Part shown: positions 49,479 through 58,686 of the stretch, in pieces
Numbering within the stretch: position 1 is the first letter of the stretch
Layout: each line of letters starts with the position of its first letter
Origin: Vibrio sp. SNU_ST1
GTDB lineage: Bacteria > Pseudomonadota > Gammaproteobacteria > Enterobacterales > Vibrionaceae
Direction: 5' to 3'
Length of the DNA stretch: 64,000 nt
Assembly (NCBI RefSeq): GCF_030563405.1
Contig: NZ_CP130748.1
Span: 2,542,001 to 2,606,000 of the forward strand
The notes under the pieces: generated by a model
Told to the model about the DNA's origin: nothing
Seen by the model: the letters and a program-made list of their open reading frames with translations, nothing else
Databases searched by the model: none
Program-made: the position numbers and the translations under genes

Positions 49479-50501
49479 ATGTCAGCTTATATTGCCCCAA
49501 GCCAAATTGCTCAACGTCAACTCGCCTACTTTGAAGGCAAACATGTTTTAGTTGCAGGTGAGGCTGAAGACTTATTCCCTGTTGAATTAGCGAAACATTG
49601 TGAATCAGTCACCGTGTTTACTTCTAATTACAGCTACTACCGTCAATTAGAAGGCAGCAACACCATCCAACGTTTTTATGGTGCGGAGTTTACCGAAGAA
49701 ACCAAAGCCGACTTAGTGATGCTGTACTGGCCAAAGGCCAAAGCGGAAGCGGAATTTCTGTTGGCAATGTTATTTGCCAAGCTAGGTAAAGATACCGAGA
49801 TTGTCGTAGTTGGCGAAAATCGTTCTGGTGTTAAAAGTATCGAGAAGATGTTCGCTCCTTACGGCAAAGTCGTGAAATACGATTCAGCGCGTCGTTGTTC
49901 TTTCTACTGGGGTAAATGCTTCGAGCAACCACCAGCCTTCAACCTGCAAGAGTGGTTTAAAACCTACACGGTTAACATTGGTGAGCAATCACTGACCGTG
50001 AAAAGCCTTCCTGGCGTCTTCAGCCACGGGCAATTCGATGTCGGTAGCCAACTTCTGTTGGATACTCTGCCAAAACTAAAAGGCAAGGTACTGGATTTTG
50101 GCTGTGGTGCAGGCGTATTAGGCGCGGTAATGGCATCTCGTCACCCTGATATCGAACTGGAAATGTGCGACATCAGTGCATTTGCCGTAGCATCAAGCCA
50201 AGCTACGTTAGAAGCGAACGGTTTAACGGGGAATGTCTTCGCCTCAGATGTCTACTCTGATACATCAAAAGATTACCAATTCATCATCAGTAATCCACCA
50301 TTCCATTCTGGTTTGGATACAAGCTACAACGCGACTGAAACCTTACTTGCTCAGGCTCCTAACCACATAAAGCGTTCTGGTGAGATGATTATTGTTGCGA
50401 ACAGCTTTTTAAAATACATTCCAATTATTGAGCAAGCTTTTGGAAAATGCGCGACTCTAAATAAGACCACCAAATTCGCGATCTATCACGCAAGCAAATA
50501 G
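49479..50501 (+). CDS. rsmC: 16S rRNA (guanine(1207)-N(2))-methyltransferase RsmC
   Basis: SAM-dependent methylation of G1207 of 16S rRNA. ATG 49479 gives 340 residues; the frame is open 20 codons further up, but that part overlaps the preceding terminator. There are two tandem Rossmann domains: a degenerate N-terminal one, and a catalytic C-terminal one with [16 protein letters not shown] (SAM) and SNPPFHSG (NPPF base-binding). The order rsmC-chiS is the V. cholerae order. Confidence 0.95.
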   Translation: MSAYIAPSQIAQRQLAYFEGKHVLVAGEAEDLFPVELAKHCESVTVFTSNYSYYRQLEGSNTIQRFYGAEFTEETKADLVMLYWPKAKAEAEFLLAMLFAKLGKDTEIVVVGENRSGVKSIEKMFAPYGKVVKYDSARRCSFYWGKCFEQPPAFNLQEWFKTYTVNIGEQSLTVKSLPGVFSHGQFDVGSQLLLDTLPKLKGKVLDFGCGAGVLGAVMASRHPDIELEMCDISAFAVASSQATLEANGLTGNVFASDVYSDTSKDYQFIISNPPFHSGLDTSYNATETLLAQAPNHIKRSGEMIIVANSFLKYIPIIEQAFGKCATLNKTTKFAIYHASK

Positions 50502-50511
50502 CCTATCTAAC

Positions 50512-50545
50512 ACAGCGCAGGGTCAACATCTGCGCTGTCTGTTCA
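50512..50545 (+). terminator. Terminator-like hairpin after rsmC
   Basis: Perfect 9-bp stem ACAGCGCAG / CTGCGCTGT with a 9-nt loop; the U-tract is weak (CTGTTCATATTT). Confidence 0.55.
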
Positions 50546-50718
50546 TATTTCTATCAAAAGCCCATAAAAATGAGCTTTTGCACACGCTTTAAATACCACT
50601 TACTTGTCAAAGTAAAAAAACTCGTTAATTTCGTTAAATTGGAACCCGTTAATTCTATTCTCTGTACTTGTTTTCATCCCTTTCAAGCAGTACATCAAAG
50701 GAAAGTAGTACCCAATTT

Positions 50719-53700
50719 ATGTTTAGATTCTATCGTAAGCAGAAGTTTAAGCGCCTTCAAAACACTCTAATGCTGGCATTTCTTGTCCTTAGTATTACCC
50801 CTGTGACACTTATCGCGATATTTTTCCTCCAATCGCACAGTCAGGATCTTCAGGAACAAAGTACTTCGCACCTTGTTTCGGTCCGTGATACTAAACAGCA
50901 GCAAATTGTCGATTACCTACAAGCTCAAGAATCTCAAGTGATGGGCTTTGTTCGCTCAGAGCTTGCCAATGCCAGTGGCGGGCGATTCTATGGTTTGATC
51001 AATGCATTTCAACGCCTAGGGTTAGATATTGACGAAGCACGCGCCAATGCGCAGCAGCGTTATATAAAAGGTTCTGGCGATCAAATCAAAACATCGATTC
51101 TTCCTGAATCCAGCAGCTTTATTGGCAGCGAGCGCTATCGTCTACTTCATAAGCGTTACCACAACTCTTATTTAGAACTGCTTAAGCGTTCTGATTTTGA
51201 CGACATTCTATTAGTCGACATTAACGGTAACATCGCTTATTCAGTATTTAAGCGCGATGACTACGGCACCAACTTGCTGACAGGTAAGTACAAAGATGCA
51301 AACCTCGGCAAAACCTTTCAACGCCTGGAAAAAGACGTAAAAGACAAACGTAAATCCAACGAAGACTACACGCCGGTTATCGTTTCTGACTTTAAAGACG
51401 AAAATGGTAAACAGACCGCATGGTTAGGCGCACCTATCGTTCAACAGGGCTACCTACACAGTTACGCCATGTTTAGACTGCCCATCAATGGTATTACTAA
51501 GCTTATTGCCGATCTCAACAAGAGTTCGAATATTCAAACCTTGCTTGTCGGCGATGATCATCTGCCACGTAGCCTTGCCCATTCGCAAGAGTCGATTAAT
51601 CTGAGTTTAGATGTTGTTGATAAAGCTCTGGCAGGAGAAACGGCCGTTGGCACCTTCGACAACGCTCAAGATCAAGCGATCATCGCTGCATATACTCCAA
51701 TTGAGCTCAAATATGCGACTTGGGCACTCGTCGTCGAGCTTCCTGAGAAAGAAGCATTTGCTCGTATTCATCAGCTAGAAAAGATCTTTGTGATCGTGAT
51801 GCTGACGGCGATTATTCTTGTATTTGTCGCATCCCATTATCTGTCTAACTTCATCACATCACCGTTGCTCAAGCTCACATGGGCAGCAGAGAAAGTCTCT
51901 GCGGGTGACCTTGATGAAACCATGATTAATACCGAACGAAAAGATGAGATAGGCCGCCTCGCGGTAAGCTTCGAAAGAATGCAGCGTTCGATTCGTGAAA
52001 AGATGCTGCTCATTAAGAGTCAAAATGATGAGCTTGAGGACAACCTTAAGACCATTCAAAAACAAAATGAAGAGTTACAACTGGCCAACAAACTTAAAGA
52101 TGAATTCTTAGCTACAACATCACACGAATTGAGAACGCCATTACATGGCATGGTAGGTATCGCTGAAGCGCTAATATCCGGCGCAAACGGTCCTATTCCT
52201 GCCAACCAGAAGTACCAGTTGGATATCATCATCAATAGTGGCCAGAGATTGGCAACACTGGTCGATGATCTACTTGATTACCACAAAATGCGCTACGGCA
52301 GTTTAGACATAAATAAATCTGCTGTTGATTTATCTGCTGCTACCAGCTTGGTACTAGAATTGTCTCATCACCTGTTGGGCAATAAGCCAATCCGAATTAT
52401 TAACCAAGTACCCTGTGATTTAGGGCTGGTTTCGTCCGATCCTCAACGACTGGAACAAGTGATGTATAACTTGGTCGGCAATGCCATCAAGTACACATCA
52501 GAAGGTAAAATTGTTATCTCTGCAAGCGTTATCGACGACAACATTCGTGTACAAGTTGTTGATACAGGCCAAGGCATACCTGCTGAATACCTAGAACATA
52601 TCTTTGAACCGTTAATTCAAGCAGGACAAGACTCAAGTAACTATCGCCAAGGTGCAGGGCTTGGGTTGTCCATAAGTCGTCAGCTGATTGAACTGATGGG
52701 CGGTTCACTGTACGTAAGTAGTCAACCAATGCTTGGCACGACGTTCAGCTTTACCCTGCCTTTAGCCACCCAAGAAGAATTGGATAACTACAGTGATTCA
52801 GGAAGCTATTCGCACTTCCAAGCGCCAGATTTAATTGATAACAGCCAACAAGAAAATAGTGTTATCAGTGAAGATCCAAACGGTCCGTTACTGGTTATCG
52901 CCGACGATGAGCCAGTAAACTTACGCGTGCTAGACAGTTTCTTGAAATTGGAAGGTTATCGAGTACGCACCGCATGTGACGGCCCTGAAACCATTGAACT
53001 GATTGAGAAAGAGAAGCCAGAATTACTTCTGCTCGATATTATGATGCCGGGTATGAGTGGCTATCAGGTGTGTGAGGCGCTGCGTAAACAGTATGACCAT
53101 GCACAATTGCCAATCATTATGCTCACGGCACTAAACCAAGCAGAAGACCGGGTTCGTGGCTTTGAAGCAGGAGCCAATGATTACTTGTCTAAACCGTTCA
53201 ACAAACAAGAACTGGCGGCGCGAATTACGGCTCACTTATCAGCAAGTAAAGCTGAGCAAAGGCGTCTTGAGAATGATCAATTGCAACTGGAGCTTAAACA
53301 CAGAGCCATGGTTGAAGCGAACTTACTAGAAACTCAAGGACGTTTGCTAGAGCAGTTAGAATCAGCCCCTGAGGCGATCATCTGTATTCGTGATGACCAA
53401 CGAATTCGATTTGCCAACGAAGCTGCAGCAAAACTATTTAGGCGCGGGCAAGAGCAGCTTAAACGCTCTATGGCCGATGAGATCATTGCGCCTAAATATC
53501 TTAAGGTGGAACACGCTCACTACTGTGGTGATATTGACATCTATATAGACGACACTCGTCAGCGCATACCAAGTGATATCCTTAAGCTACCTGAAGGCTC
53601 AGGGCTCGACACCATGTATATCTTTAATGTTGGTGGTGGGGTTAACTCAAACCGAGTCAATAACCTTGAAACGGCGGTTGAGGCACTTTCAAGCTACGCC

Positions 53701-54108
53701 TTTGAGGGTGACAAAGATAAACTACAACAACTGAAAGAGCTTGGCGGTGAATTTACTCGCCTTGCAGATAAAGCAACCGGTGAAGGTAAAAACAAACAAG
53801 AGCTGATGCGTGAAGTGCTGGTCGATGTCATGACTAATGCCATCATCTACTGGGAGTCTGTTACAGGGGAAACCAAGTTTGCCTTCGCAGAGAAGAGTGG
53901 CTTGTGGCGCGTCTACCTAGACCGCAGTACCCTGCAAACTAGAACGCTAGACAAATATCTACGTGTAGAAACTCTACCGAAAACTCCTCGCTGGCGAACG
54001 GTACTGAGCTCTATCGAGTTTATACTTGAGCACTGTAAAGAACAGACACCTGAAAGAACTCATATTGAGACACTAAGGGATAAGCTACAAAAACTACTGA
54101 CCAGTTAG
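50719..54108 (+). CDS. chiS: ChiS: chitin-sensing hybrid histidine kinase with C-terminal DNA-binding domain
   Basis: Membrane-bound master regulator of chitin utilisation. ATG 50719 gives 1129 residues, the V. cholerae ChiS length; a TTG 17 codons upstream is less likely. The layout is: TM1 (about 17-37), a periplasmic sensor domain, TM2 (about 350-370), HAMP, and a coiled coil. HisKA has His469 (TSHELRTPLHG; same number as V. cholerae). HATPase follows (LVGNAIKYT, GAGLGLSI), then a receiver with Asp773 (LLLDIMMPG). A PAS-like linker leads to the C-terminal domain that in V. cholerae binds DNA directly. It is controlled there by the periplasmic binding protein CBP, whose gene follows. It is transcribed towards the chb operon. 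Confidence 0.95.
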   Translation: MFRFYRKQKFKRLQNTLMLAFLVLSITPVTLIAIFFLQSHSQDLQEQSTSHLVSVRDTKQQQIVDYLQAQESQVMGFVRSELANASGGRFYGLINAFQRLGLDIDEARANAQQRYIKGSGDQIKTSILPESSSFIGSERYRLLHKRYHNSYLELLKRSDFDDILLVDINGNIAYSVFKRDDYGTNLLTGKYKDANLGKTFQRLEKDVKDKRKSNEDYTPVIVSDFKDENGKQTAWLGAPIVQQGYLHSYAMFRLPINGITKLIADLNKSSNIQTLLVGDDHLPRSLAHSQESINLSLDVVDKALAGETAVGTFDNAQDQAIIAAYTPIELKYATWALVVELPEKEAFARIHQLEKIFVIVMLTAIILVFVASHYLSNFITSPLLKLTWAAEKVSAGDLDETMINTERKDEIGRLAVSFERMQRSIREKMLLIKSQNDELEDNLKTIQKQNEELQLANKLKDEFLATTSHELRTPLHGMVGIAEALISGANGPIPANQKYQLDIIINSGQRLATLVDDLLDYHKMRYGSLDINKSAVDLSAATSLVLELSHHLLGNKPIRIINQVPCDLGLVSSDPQRLEQVMYNLVGNAIKYTSEGKIVISASVIDDNIRVQVVDTGQGIPAEYLEHIFEPLIQAGQDSSNYRQGAGLGLSISRQLIELMGGSLYVSSQPMLGTTFSFTLPLATQEELDNYSDSGSYSHFQAPDLIDNSQQENSVISEDPNGPLLVIADDEPVNLRVLDSFLKLEGYRVRTACDGPETIELIEKEKPELLLLDIMMPGMSGYQVCEALRKQYDHAQLPIIMLTALNQAEDRVRGFEAGANDYLSKPFNKQELAARITAHLSASKAEQRRLENDQLQLELKHRAMVEANLLETQGRLLEQLESAPEAIICIRDDQRIRFANEAAAKLFRRGQEQLKRSMADEIIAPKYLKVEHAHYCGDIDIYIDDTRQRIPSDILKLPEGSGLDTMYIFNVGGGVNSNRVNNLETAVEALSSYAFEGDKDKLQQLKELGGEFTRLADKATGEGKNKQELMREVLVDVMTNAIIYWESVTGETKFAFAEKSGLWRVYLDRSTLQTRTLDKYLRVETLPKTPRWRTVLSSIEFILEHCKEQTPERTHIETLRDKLQKLLTS

Positions 54109-54141
54109 CCCTGAAGTAAGCTCAGGCTACTGTAAATAATG

Positions 54142-54168
54142 AAGCCCACCTAGCGTGGGCTTTTTTGT
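54142..54168 (+). terminator. Terminator of chiS
   Basis: Stem AAGCCCAC / GTGGGCTT with loop CTAGC and TTTTTT, 34 nt after the stop. Confidence 0.92.
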
Positions 54169-54507
54169 GAATATCGTACGCGTCCAAAGGACAATGACGT
54201 CGATTAAAATACACTTCTTTTACGGCATTAAACAAGCAAAATGACACGTTACTCAATCTTAAATAATCACCAGTTCAGTTACTATTTTTAGTCTTATTCT
54301 TGGCTGATTTTCACATTCCTCCGGCTCTTTGTTGCAGTTTGAGAAGCGAGTCACAACAGAACGGCAGATTTAATTTTCTAGAAAAATTTAACGTAAAATA
54401 GGTAAGTGACCGAGATCTACAATTACACCATAGCAAGATAACCTCCTATAGTTAAAAGCCACTGAGGTTAGTAACCACTCACAAGAAACCGCCACCACAA
54501 AACCAAA

Positions 54508-54523
54508 TGCGAGTCACATCACC
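54508..54523. promoter_or_regulatory. CRP-binding site candidate upstream of chb operon
   Basis: TGCGA-GTCACA-TCACC in the context AAATGCGAGTCACATCACCT: one mismatch per half to TGTGA-N6-TCACA, with the AAA flank matching as well. Confidence 0.65.
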
Positions 54524-54560
54524 TTAACAATTACGCACAAAAAACCACCAAAGAAAGCTA

Positions 54561-54607
54561 TTTTGACGTTAATGACGTGGTGTTGTGTGTTTTTAACGTT
54601 TTTGACG
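54561..54607 (+). promoter_or_regulatory. Tandem 17-bp motifs, candidate ChiS-binding sites
   Basis: TTTTGACGTTAATGACG (54561-54577) and TTTTAACGTTTTTGACG (54591-54607) start exactly 30 bp apart and match at 14 of 17 positions. Each contains two direct TRACG half-sites separated by 4 bp. They sit between the CRP site and the leader. Assignment to ChiS is inference. Confidence 0.5.
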
Positions 54608-54656
54608 GGAAACGAGTTTGATTAATTCATCGATAAGGTGTTTTCTTACTCCTGCC

Positions 54657-54732
54657 AAAGGCCTACAGGCCACTCTTACCACTTCTCGGAATCAAAGATG
54701 AATCTGGAGTAACGAAGAAGAGGTAGGCCTTT
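54657..54732 (+). promoter_or_regulatory. Inverted repeat in the chb leader
   Basis: Perfect 10-bp arms AAAGGCCTAC (54657-54666) and GTAGGCCTTT (54723-54732), with an extra CTCTT/AAGAG pairing inside. The stem-loop would end 85 nt before the cbp start codon. No U-run follows. Confidence 0.55.
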
Positions 54733-54817
54733 AACTAGAGTGTGTATCTACTAACTAATTAGCGACAGATAACATTCAATCCATTAGTGAAATGAAAGCA
54801 AATAGTAAGGAACAGCT

Positions 54818-56500
54818 ATGCTTGCCAATATAAAAAAAACAGCAATAGCAACAGCAATTATTGCAACTGCTACAACAGGTTTTGCATCAGTAGCAACAGC
54901 TGCAGAGCGCAGCGAACTGACCGTTCACCCGAAAGAGTACACTACATTCGTACGTAACTTTAACCCGTACCTTGGTGCTACTAACCTACATACTACCACT
55001 GACTTCATGTACGAGCCTTTAGTAGTATTTAACGAAATGCACGGTAACACTCCGGTGTTCCGTCTAGCTGAAAACTTCAAAATGTCAGATGATCTGATGA
55101 GCGTTGTTTTCGACATTCGTAAGGGTGTTAAATGGTCTGATGGAGAAACTTTCTCTGCTGATGATGTTGTTTTTTCTTTCAACCTTGTAAAAGAGAAACC
55201 AGAACTTGACCAATCTGGTATCAACTCTTGGGTAACTTCTGTAGAAAAACTGAACGACAACCAAGTTAAGTTCACACTAACAGAAGCAAACTCAAACGTA
55301 CCTTACGAGATTGCTAAAGTACCTGTAGTACCTAAGCACATCTGGAAAGACGTTAAAGATCCATCAACGTTTACCAATGAGAACCCGGTAGGTTCTGGTC
55401 CATTTACAGAAATCGATACGTTTACAGCGCAACTATACATCCAGTGTGCAAACCCGAACTACTGGGATGCAGACAACCTAGATGTTGACTGTCTACGTGT
55501 TCCACAAATTGCGAACAACGACCAGTTCTTAGGTAAAGTTGTAAACAGTGAAATGGACTGGACGTCTTCTTTCGTTCCAGATATCGATCGTACATACGCT
55601 GCAGCAAGCCCTAAACACCACTACTGGTACCCGCCAGCAGGTACACAAGCGTTCATCGTTAACTTCAAGCACCCTGATGCTGCGAAGCATGAAGCATTGA
55701 GCAACGTTGAATTCCGTCGTGCTTTCTCTATGGCACTTGACCGCCAAACTATCATCGACATCGCATTCTACGGTGGCGGTACTGTGAACGATTTCGCATC
55801 GGGTCTTGGCTACGCGTTTGAAGCTTGGTCTGATGAAAAAACTCATGACAAGTACAAAGGCTTCAACACTTACAACGCTGAAGGCGCGAAGAAGCTTCTT
55901 GCTGACGCTGGCTTCAAAGATGTAAACAAAGATGGTTTTGTTGACACTCCATCAGGTAAATCTTTCGAACTAATGATTCAATCGCCAAACGGCTGGACTG
56001 ACTTCAACAACACAGTTCAACTTGCGGTAGAGCAACTAAACGAAATCGGTATTAAAGCGAAAGCTCGTACACCTGACTTCTCTGTTTACAACCAAGCAAT
56101 GCTTGAAGGTACATACGACGTAGCATACACAAACTACTTCCACGGTGCGGATCCATACACGTACTGGAACAGTGCTTACAACTCATCACTACAATCTGGT
56201 GATGGTATGCCTCGTTTCGCTATGCACTTCTACAAAAATGACAAGCTAGATGGTCTTCTAAATAGCTTCTACAAAACAGCTGACAAGAACGAACAGCTAG
56301 ATATTGCACATGGTATCCAGCAAATTATCGCTGCAGACCAAGTGACAATCCCTGTGATGTCTGGTGCTTACATGTACCAATACAACACAACTCGATTCAC
56401 TGGTTGGTGGAACGAAGAAAATCCAAAAGGCCGTCCGAACATTTGGGCTGGTATTCCAGAGCGTCTACTTCATGTACTGGACCTAAAACCAGTTAAATAA
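54818..56500 (+). CDS. cbp: CBP: periplasmic chitooligosaccharide-binding protein (ABC solute-binding protein, family 5)
   Basis: Binds chitin oligosaccharides, delivers them to the ABC transporter encoded next, and in V. cholerae holds ChiS inactive when unliganded. The 560 residues begin with a signal peptide cleaved near residues 28-29 (ATA-AER). The body is an SBP_bac_5 (DppA/OppA-like) fold: YEPLVVFNEMHGNTPVF, DGETFSADDVVFSFNL, FRRAFSMALDRQTI. ATG 54818 follows AAGGA. Hairpins after the gene probably set it to a higher level than the permeases. Confidence 0.92.
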   Translation: MLANIKKTAIATAIIATATTGFASVATAAERSELTVHPKEYTTFVRNFNPYLGATNLHTTTDFMYEPLVVFNEMHGNTPVFRLAENFKMSDDLMSVVFDIRKGVKWSDGETFSADDVVFSFNLVKEKPELDQSGINSWVTSVEKLNDNQVKFTLTEANSNVPYEIAKVPVVPKHIWKDVKDPSTFTNENPVGSGPFTEIDTFTAQLYIQCANPNYWDADNLDVDCLRVPQIANNDQFLGKVVNSEMDWTSSFVPDIDRTYAAASPKHHYWYPPAGTQAFIVNFKHPDAAKHEALSNVEFRRAFSMALDRQTIIDIAFYGGGTVNDFASGLGYAFEAWSDEKTHDKYKGFNTYNAEGAKKLLADAGFKDVNKDGFVDTPSGKSFELMIQSPNGWTDFNNTVQLAVEQLNEIGIKAKARTPDFSVYNQAMLEGTYDVAYTNYFHGADPYTYWNSAYNSSLQSGDGMPRFAMHFYKNDKLDGLLNSFYKTADKNEQLDIAHGIQQIIAADQVTIPVMSGAYMYQYNTTRFTGWWNEENPKGRPNIWAGIPERLLHVLDLKPVK

Positions 56501-56517
56501 GTAATCGTTCAATCTTT

Positions 56518-56597
56518 GCGGCGTAACTTCTTACGCCGCTTATAAAAATCCCCACACTATCAATTGAAAGTATGGCGCTAGTCGTCAGGGGATTTTT
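56518..56597 (+). terminator. Two hairpins after cbp (attenuation/stability)
   Basis: GCGGCGTAA-cttc-TTACGCCGC at 56518-56539 lacks a U-run. A second, larger pairing, AAAAATCCCC (56544-56553) with GGGGATTTTT (56588-56597), ends in a U-run and resembles a leaky terminator before the first permease. Confidence 0.7.
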
Positions 56598-56669
56598 CGT
56601 TCCAAATTTCGCTAGGAGCGACCTGAATCCAGAAACAGGGAAACAATCTGGGTGAGTAAGGTGTGAGTT

Positions 56670-57656
56670 ATGGGTTATTTTTTAAGACGTTTGTCATTTT
56701 ATTTTGTCGCGCTATTAGTTGCAGCGACGTTAAACTTTATTATTCCAAGAGCAATGCCTGGTGACCCAGTTACCATGATGTTTGCGAACGCTTCTGTACA
56801 AGTTACTCCTGAGCGTATTGCTGCAATGAAAGAACTATTAGGCTTCGTTGATGGCGGCTTACTGGTTCAATACGGCGCATACATGAAGAACATTCTAAGC
56901 TGGGAGCTTGGCACATCAATTCAATTCTACCCACTTTCTGTAAATACTCTGTTGGGTGGAGCATTTGGTTGGTCGCTATTCTTAGCAGGCACCGCCGTTA
57001 TTCTTTCTTTCTCTATTGGTTCAATCCTAGGTATTTTTGCAGCGTGGAAACGTGGCAGCAAATACGATGCCTTTGTGACTCCAGGGATGCTGATTTTACA
57101 AGCCGTTCCTCAGGTTGTTATTGCCATGATTGCGCTGTTTACCTTCGCAATCGGCTTGAAATGGTTCCCAACAGGTTACGCCTATACCGCGGGTACGATT
57201 CCAGATTGGACAAGCTGGGCATTCATTAAAGATGTCGCTTACCACGCCTTCTTACCTTTGCTATGTGCATCTATTGTTCAAATTGGTGGCTTCCTAGTAA
57301 ACATGCGTAACAACATGATCAACCTGCTAGCTGAAGATTACATCACCATGGCGAAAGGCAAAGGCCTTAGCGAAAACCGAGTGGTATTCAATTACGCAGC
57401 TCGTAACGCGATGCTACCAAGTGTGACAGCACTTTCTATGTCGCTAGGTATGGCAATCGGTGGTCAGTTAATTATCGAAATCATCTTTAACTACCCAGGC
57501 CTTGGCAGCGTACTTTTCAACGCAATTAACGCTCGTGATTACCAAGTACTGCAAGGTCAACTGCTTATCATGACGCTATTCATGCTGTTCTTTAACCTAG
57601 TTGCAGACATGCTTTACGTTGTTCTTGACCCTCGTCTTCGTAAGGGTGGTAAATAA
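56670..57656 (+). CDS. ABC transporter permease for chitooligosaccharides (DppB-type)
   Basis: First inner-membrane permease of the (GlcNAc)2 importer. The 328 residues include about six helices, the DppB N-terminus FIIPRAMPGDPVT and the ATPase-coupling EAA loop (EDYITMAKGKGLSENRVV). ATG 56670 follows GGTGTGAG. The second permease begins 2 nt after the stop. The equivalent V. cholerae operon VC0620-VC0611 takes up chitobiose. Substrate assignment comes from context. Confidence 0.92.
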   Translation: MGYFLRRLSFYFVALLVAATLNFIIPRAMPGDPVTMMFANASVQVTPERIAAMKELLGFVDGGLLVQYGAYMKNILSWELGTSIQFYPLSVNTLLGGAFGWSLFLAGTAVILSFSIGSILGIFAAWKRGSKYDAFVTPGMLILQAVPQVVIAMIALFTFAIGLKWFPTGYAYTAGTIPDWTSWAFIKDVAYHAFLPLLCASIVQIGGFLVNMRNNMINLLAEDYITMAKGKGLSENRVVFNYAARNAMLPSVTALSMSLGMAIGGQLIIEIIFNYPGLGSVLFNAINARDYQVLQGQLLIMTLFMLFFNLVADMLYVVLDPRLRKGGK

Positions 57657-57658
57657 TC

Positions 57659-58684
57659 ATGAAAGATATTCTAAAACTCATTTGGCGTAACCCGATGGCC
57701 TTAACAGGCGTCATCATCCTAAGTATTTTTATTCTTGGTGCGATTGCGGCTCCATTGATAACTAAACACGTACCAGACAAACGTACAGGTAACCCGCACG
57801 AATACCCTGGCTTCGTGGTTAAGTCTGCACAAACAAGCCCTGATGGCTGGGTTGCTCAAAACCTAGCAGACGATCGTCGTACATTGATAATGTCTAAAAA
57901 GGCTGACCACGTACTTGGGACAACTCGTATGGGTCGTGACGTTTGGTCACAAGTGGTATACGGCGCACGCGTATCTCTTGCTGTAGGTTTTGGTGCGGGT
58001 CTTACCGTATGTTTACTCGCGACAGTGATCGGTGTTTCGGCAGGTTACTTTGGCGGACGTGTCGATGATGTTCTGACAGCCGCAATGAACATCATGCTAG
58101 TTATTCCTCAATACCCATTACTGTTTGTAGTTGCAGCCTTTATCGGCGAGGCAGGGCCACTCACCATAACCTTGGTTATCGGCTTTATGTCCTGGGCTTG
58201 GGGCGCGCGTGTTGTTCGTTCCCAGACCTTAGCACTGCGTGAAAAAGAGTTTGTAAAAGCCGCTGAAGTTCTGGGTGAATCTTCATTCCGTATTATCTTC
58301 GTAGAGATTCTTCCAAACCTTATCTCTATTGTTGGCGCGAGCTTCATCGGTTCAGTGATGTACGCAATCATGATGGAAGCAACGATTTCGTTCTTAGGTC
58401 TTGGTGACCCGAACACAATCAGCTGGGGCATCATGCTTTACAACGTTCAAACCTCTTCATCAATGCTGATTGGCGCTTGGTGGGAACTATTGGCTCCTTG
58501 TATCGCATTGACACTACTTGTAACTGGTCTTGCTCTACTTAACTTCGCTGTCGATGAAATTGCCAACCCGCAACTGCGTTCTCACAAGGGCATGAAGCGT
58601 TGGAAGAAATTAGCAGCACAAGACAAAGAAGAACGTGAACCTGAACTACCACCACAAAATGCACTTTGGAGCGGAGATAAATAA
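57659..58684 (+). CDS. ABC transporter permease for chitooligosaccharides (DppC-type)
   Basis: Second permease subunit, 341 residues, with about six helices and a larger periplasmic insertion after TM1 (residues about 35-95). The EAA loop is REKEFVKAAEVLGESSFRII (as a motif), and GLGDPNTISWGIML is the usual DppC feature. It is translationally tight with both neighbours: 2 nt to the upstream stop and 2 nt to the ATPase start. Confidence 0.92.
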   Translation: MKDILKLIWRNPMALTGVIILSIFILGAIAAPLITKHVPDKRTGNPHEYPGFVVKSAQTSPDGWVAQNLADDRRTLIMSKKADHVLGTTRMGRDVWSQVVYGARVSLAVGFGAGLTVCLLATVIGVSAGYFGGRVDDVLTAAMNIMLVIPQYPLLFVVAAFIGEAGPLTITLVIGFMSWAWGARVVRSQTLALREKEFVKAAEVLGESSFRIIFVEILPNLISIVGASFIGSVMYAIMMEATISFLGLGDPNTISWGIMLYNVQTSSSMLIGAWWELLAPCIALTLLVTGLALLNFAVDEIANPQLRSHKGMKRWKKLAAQDKEEREPELPPQNALWSGDK

Positions 58685-58686
58685 TC

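Larger units (their letters stand above)
54169..54817 (+). promoter_or_regulatory. chb operon control region and leader, no gene seen
   Basis: About 650 nt without a credible ORF. It contains, in order, a CRP-like site (54508-54523), two tandem TTTTRACGTTWWTGACG motifs (54561-54607) and a leader inverted repeat (54657-54732). A good ribosome site (AAGGA) precedes the cbp ATG. In V. cholerae the equivalent promoter is activated by ChiS and CRP and involves SlmA. Confidence 0.7.

Noticed and set aside
50570..50770. 66-codon frame overlapping the chiS start
   Set aside because: Overlaps the chiS N-terminus out of frame with no homology; a shadow frame.
54468..54483. GTTAGTAACCACTCAC as a SlmA site
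   Set aside because: Only one half resembles the palindromic consensus I recall (GTGAGTACTCAC); too weak to list.
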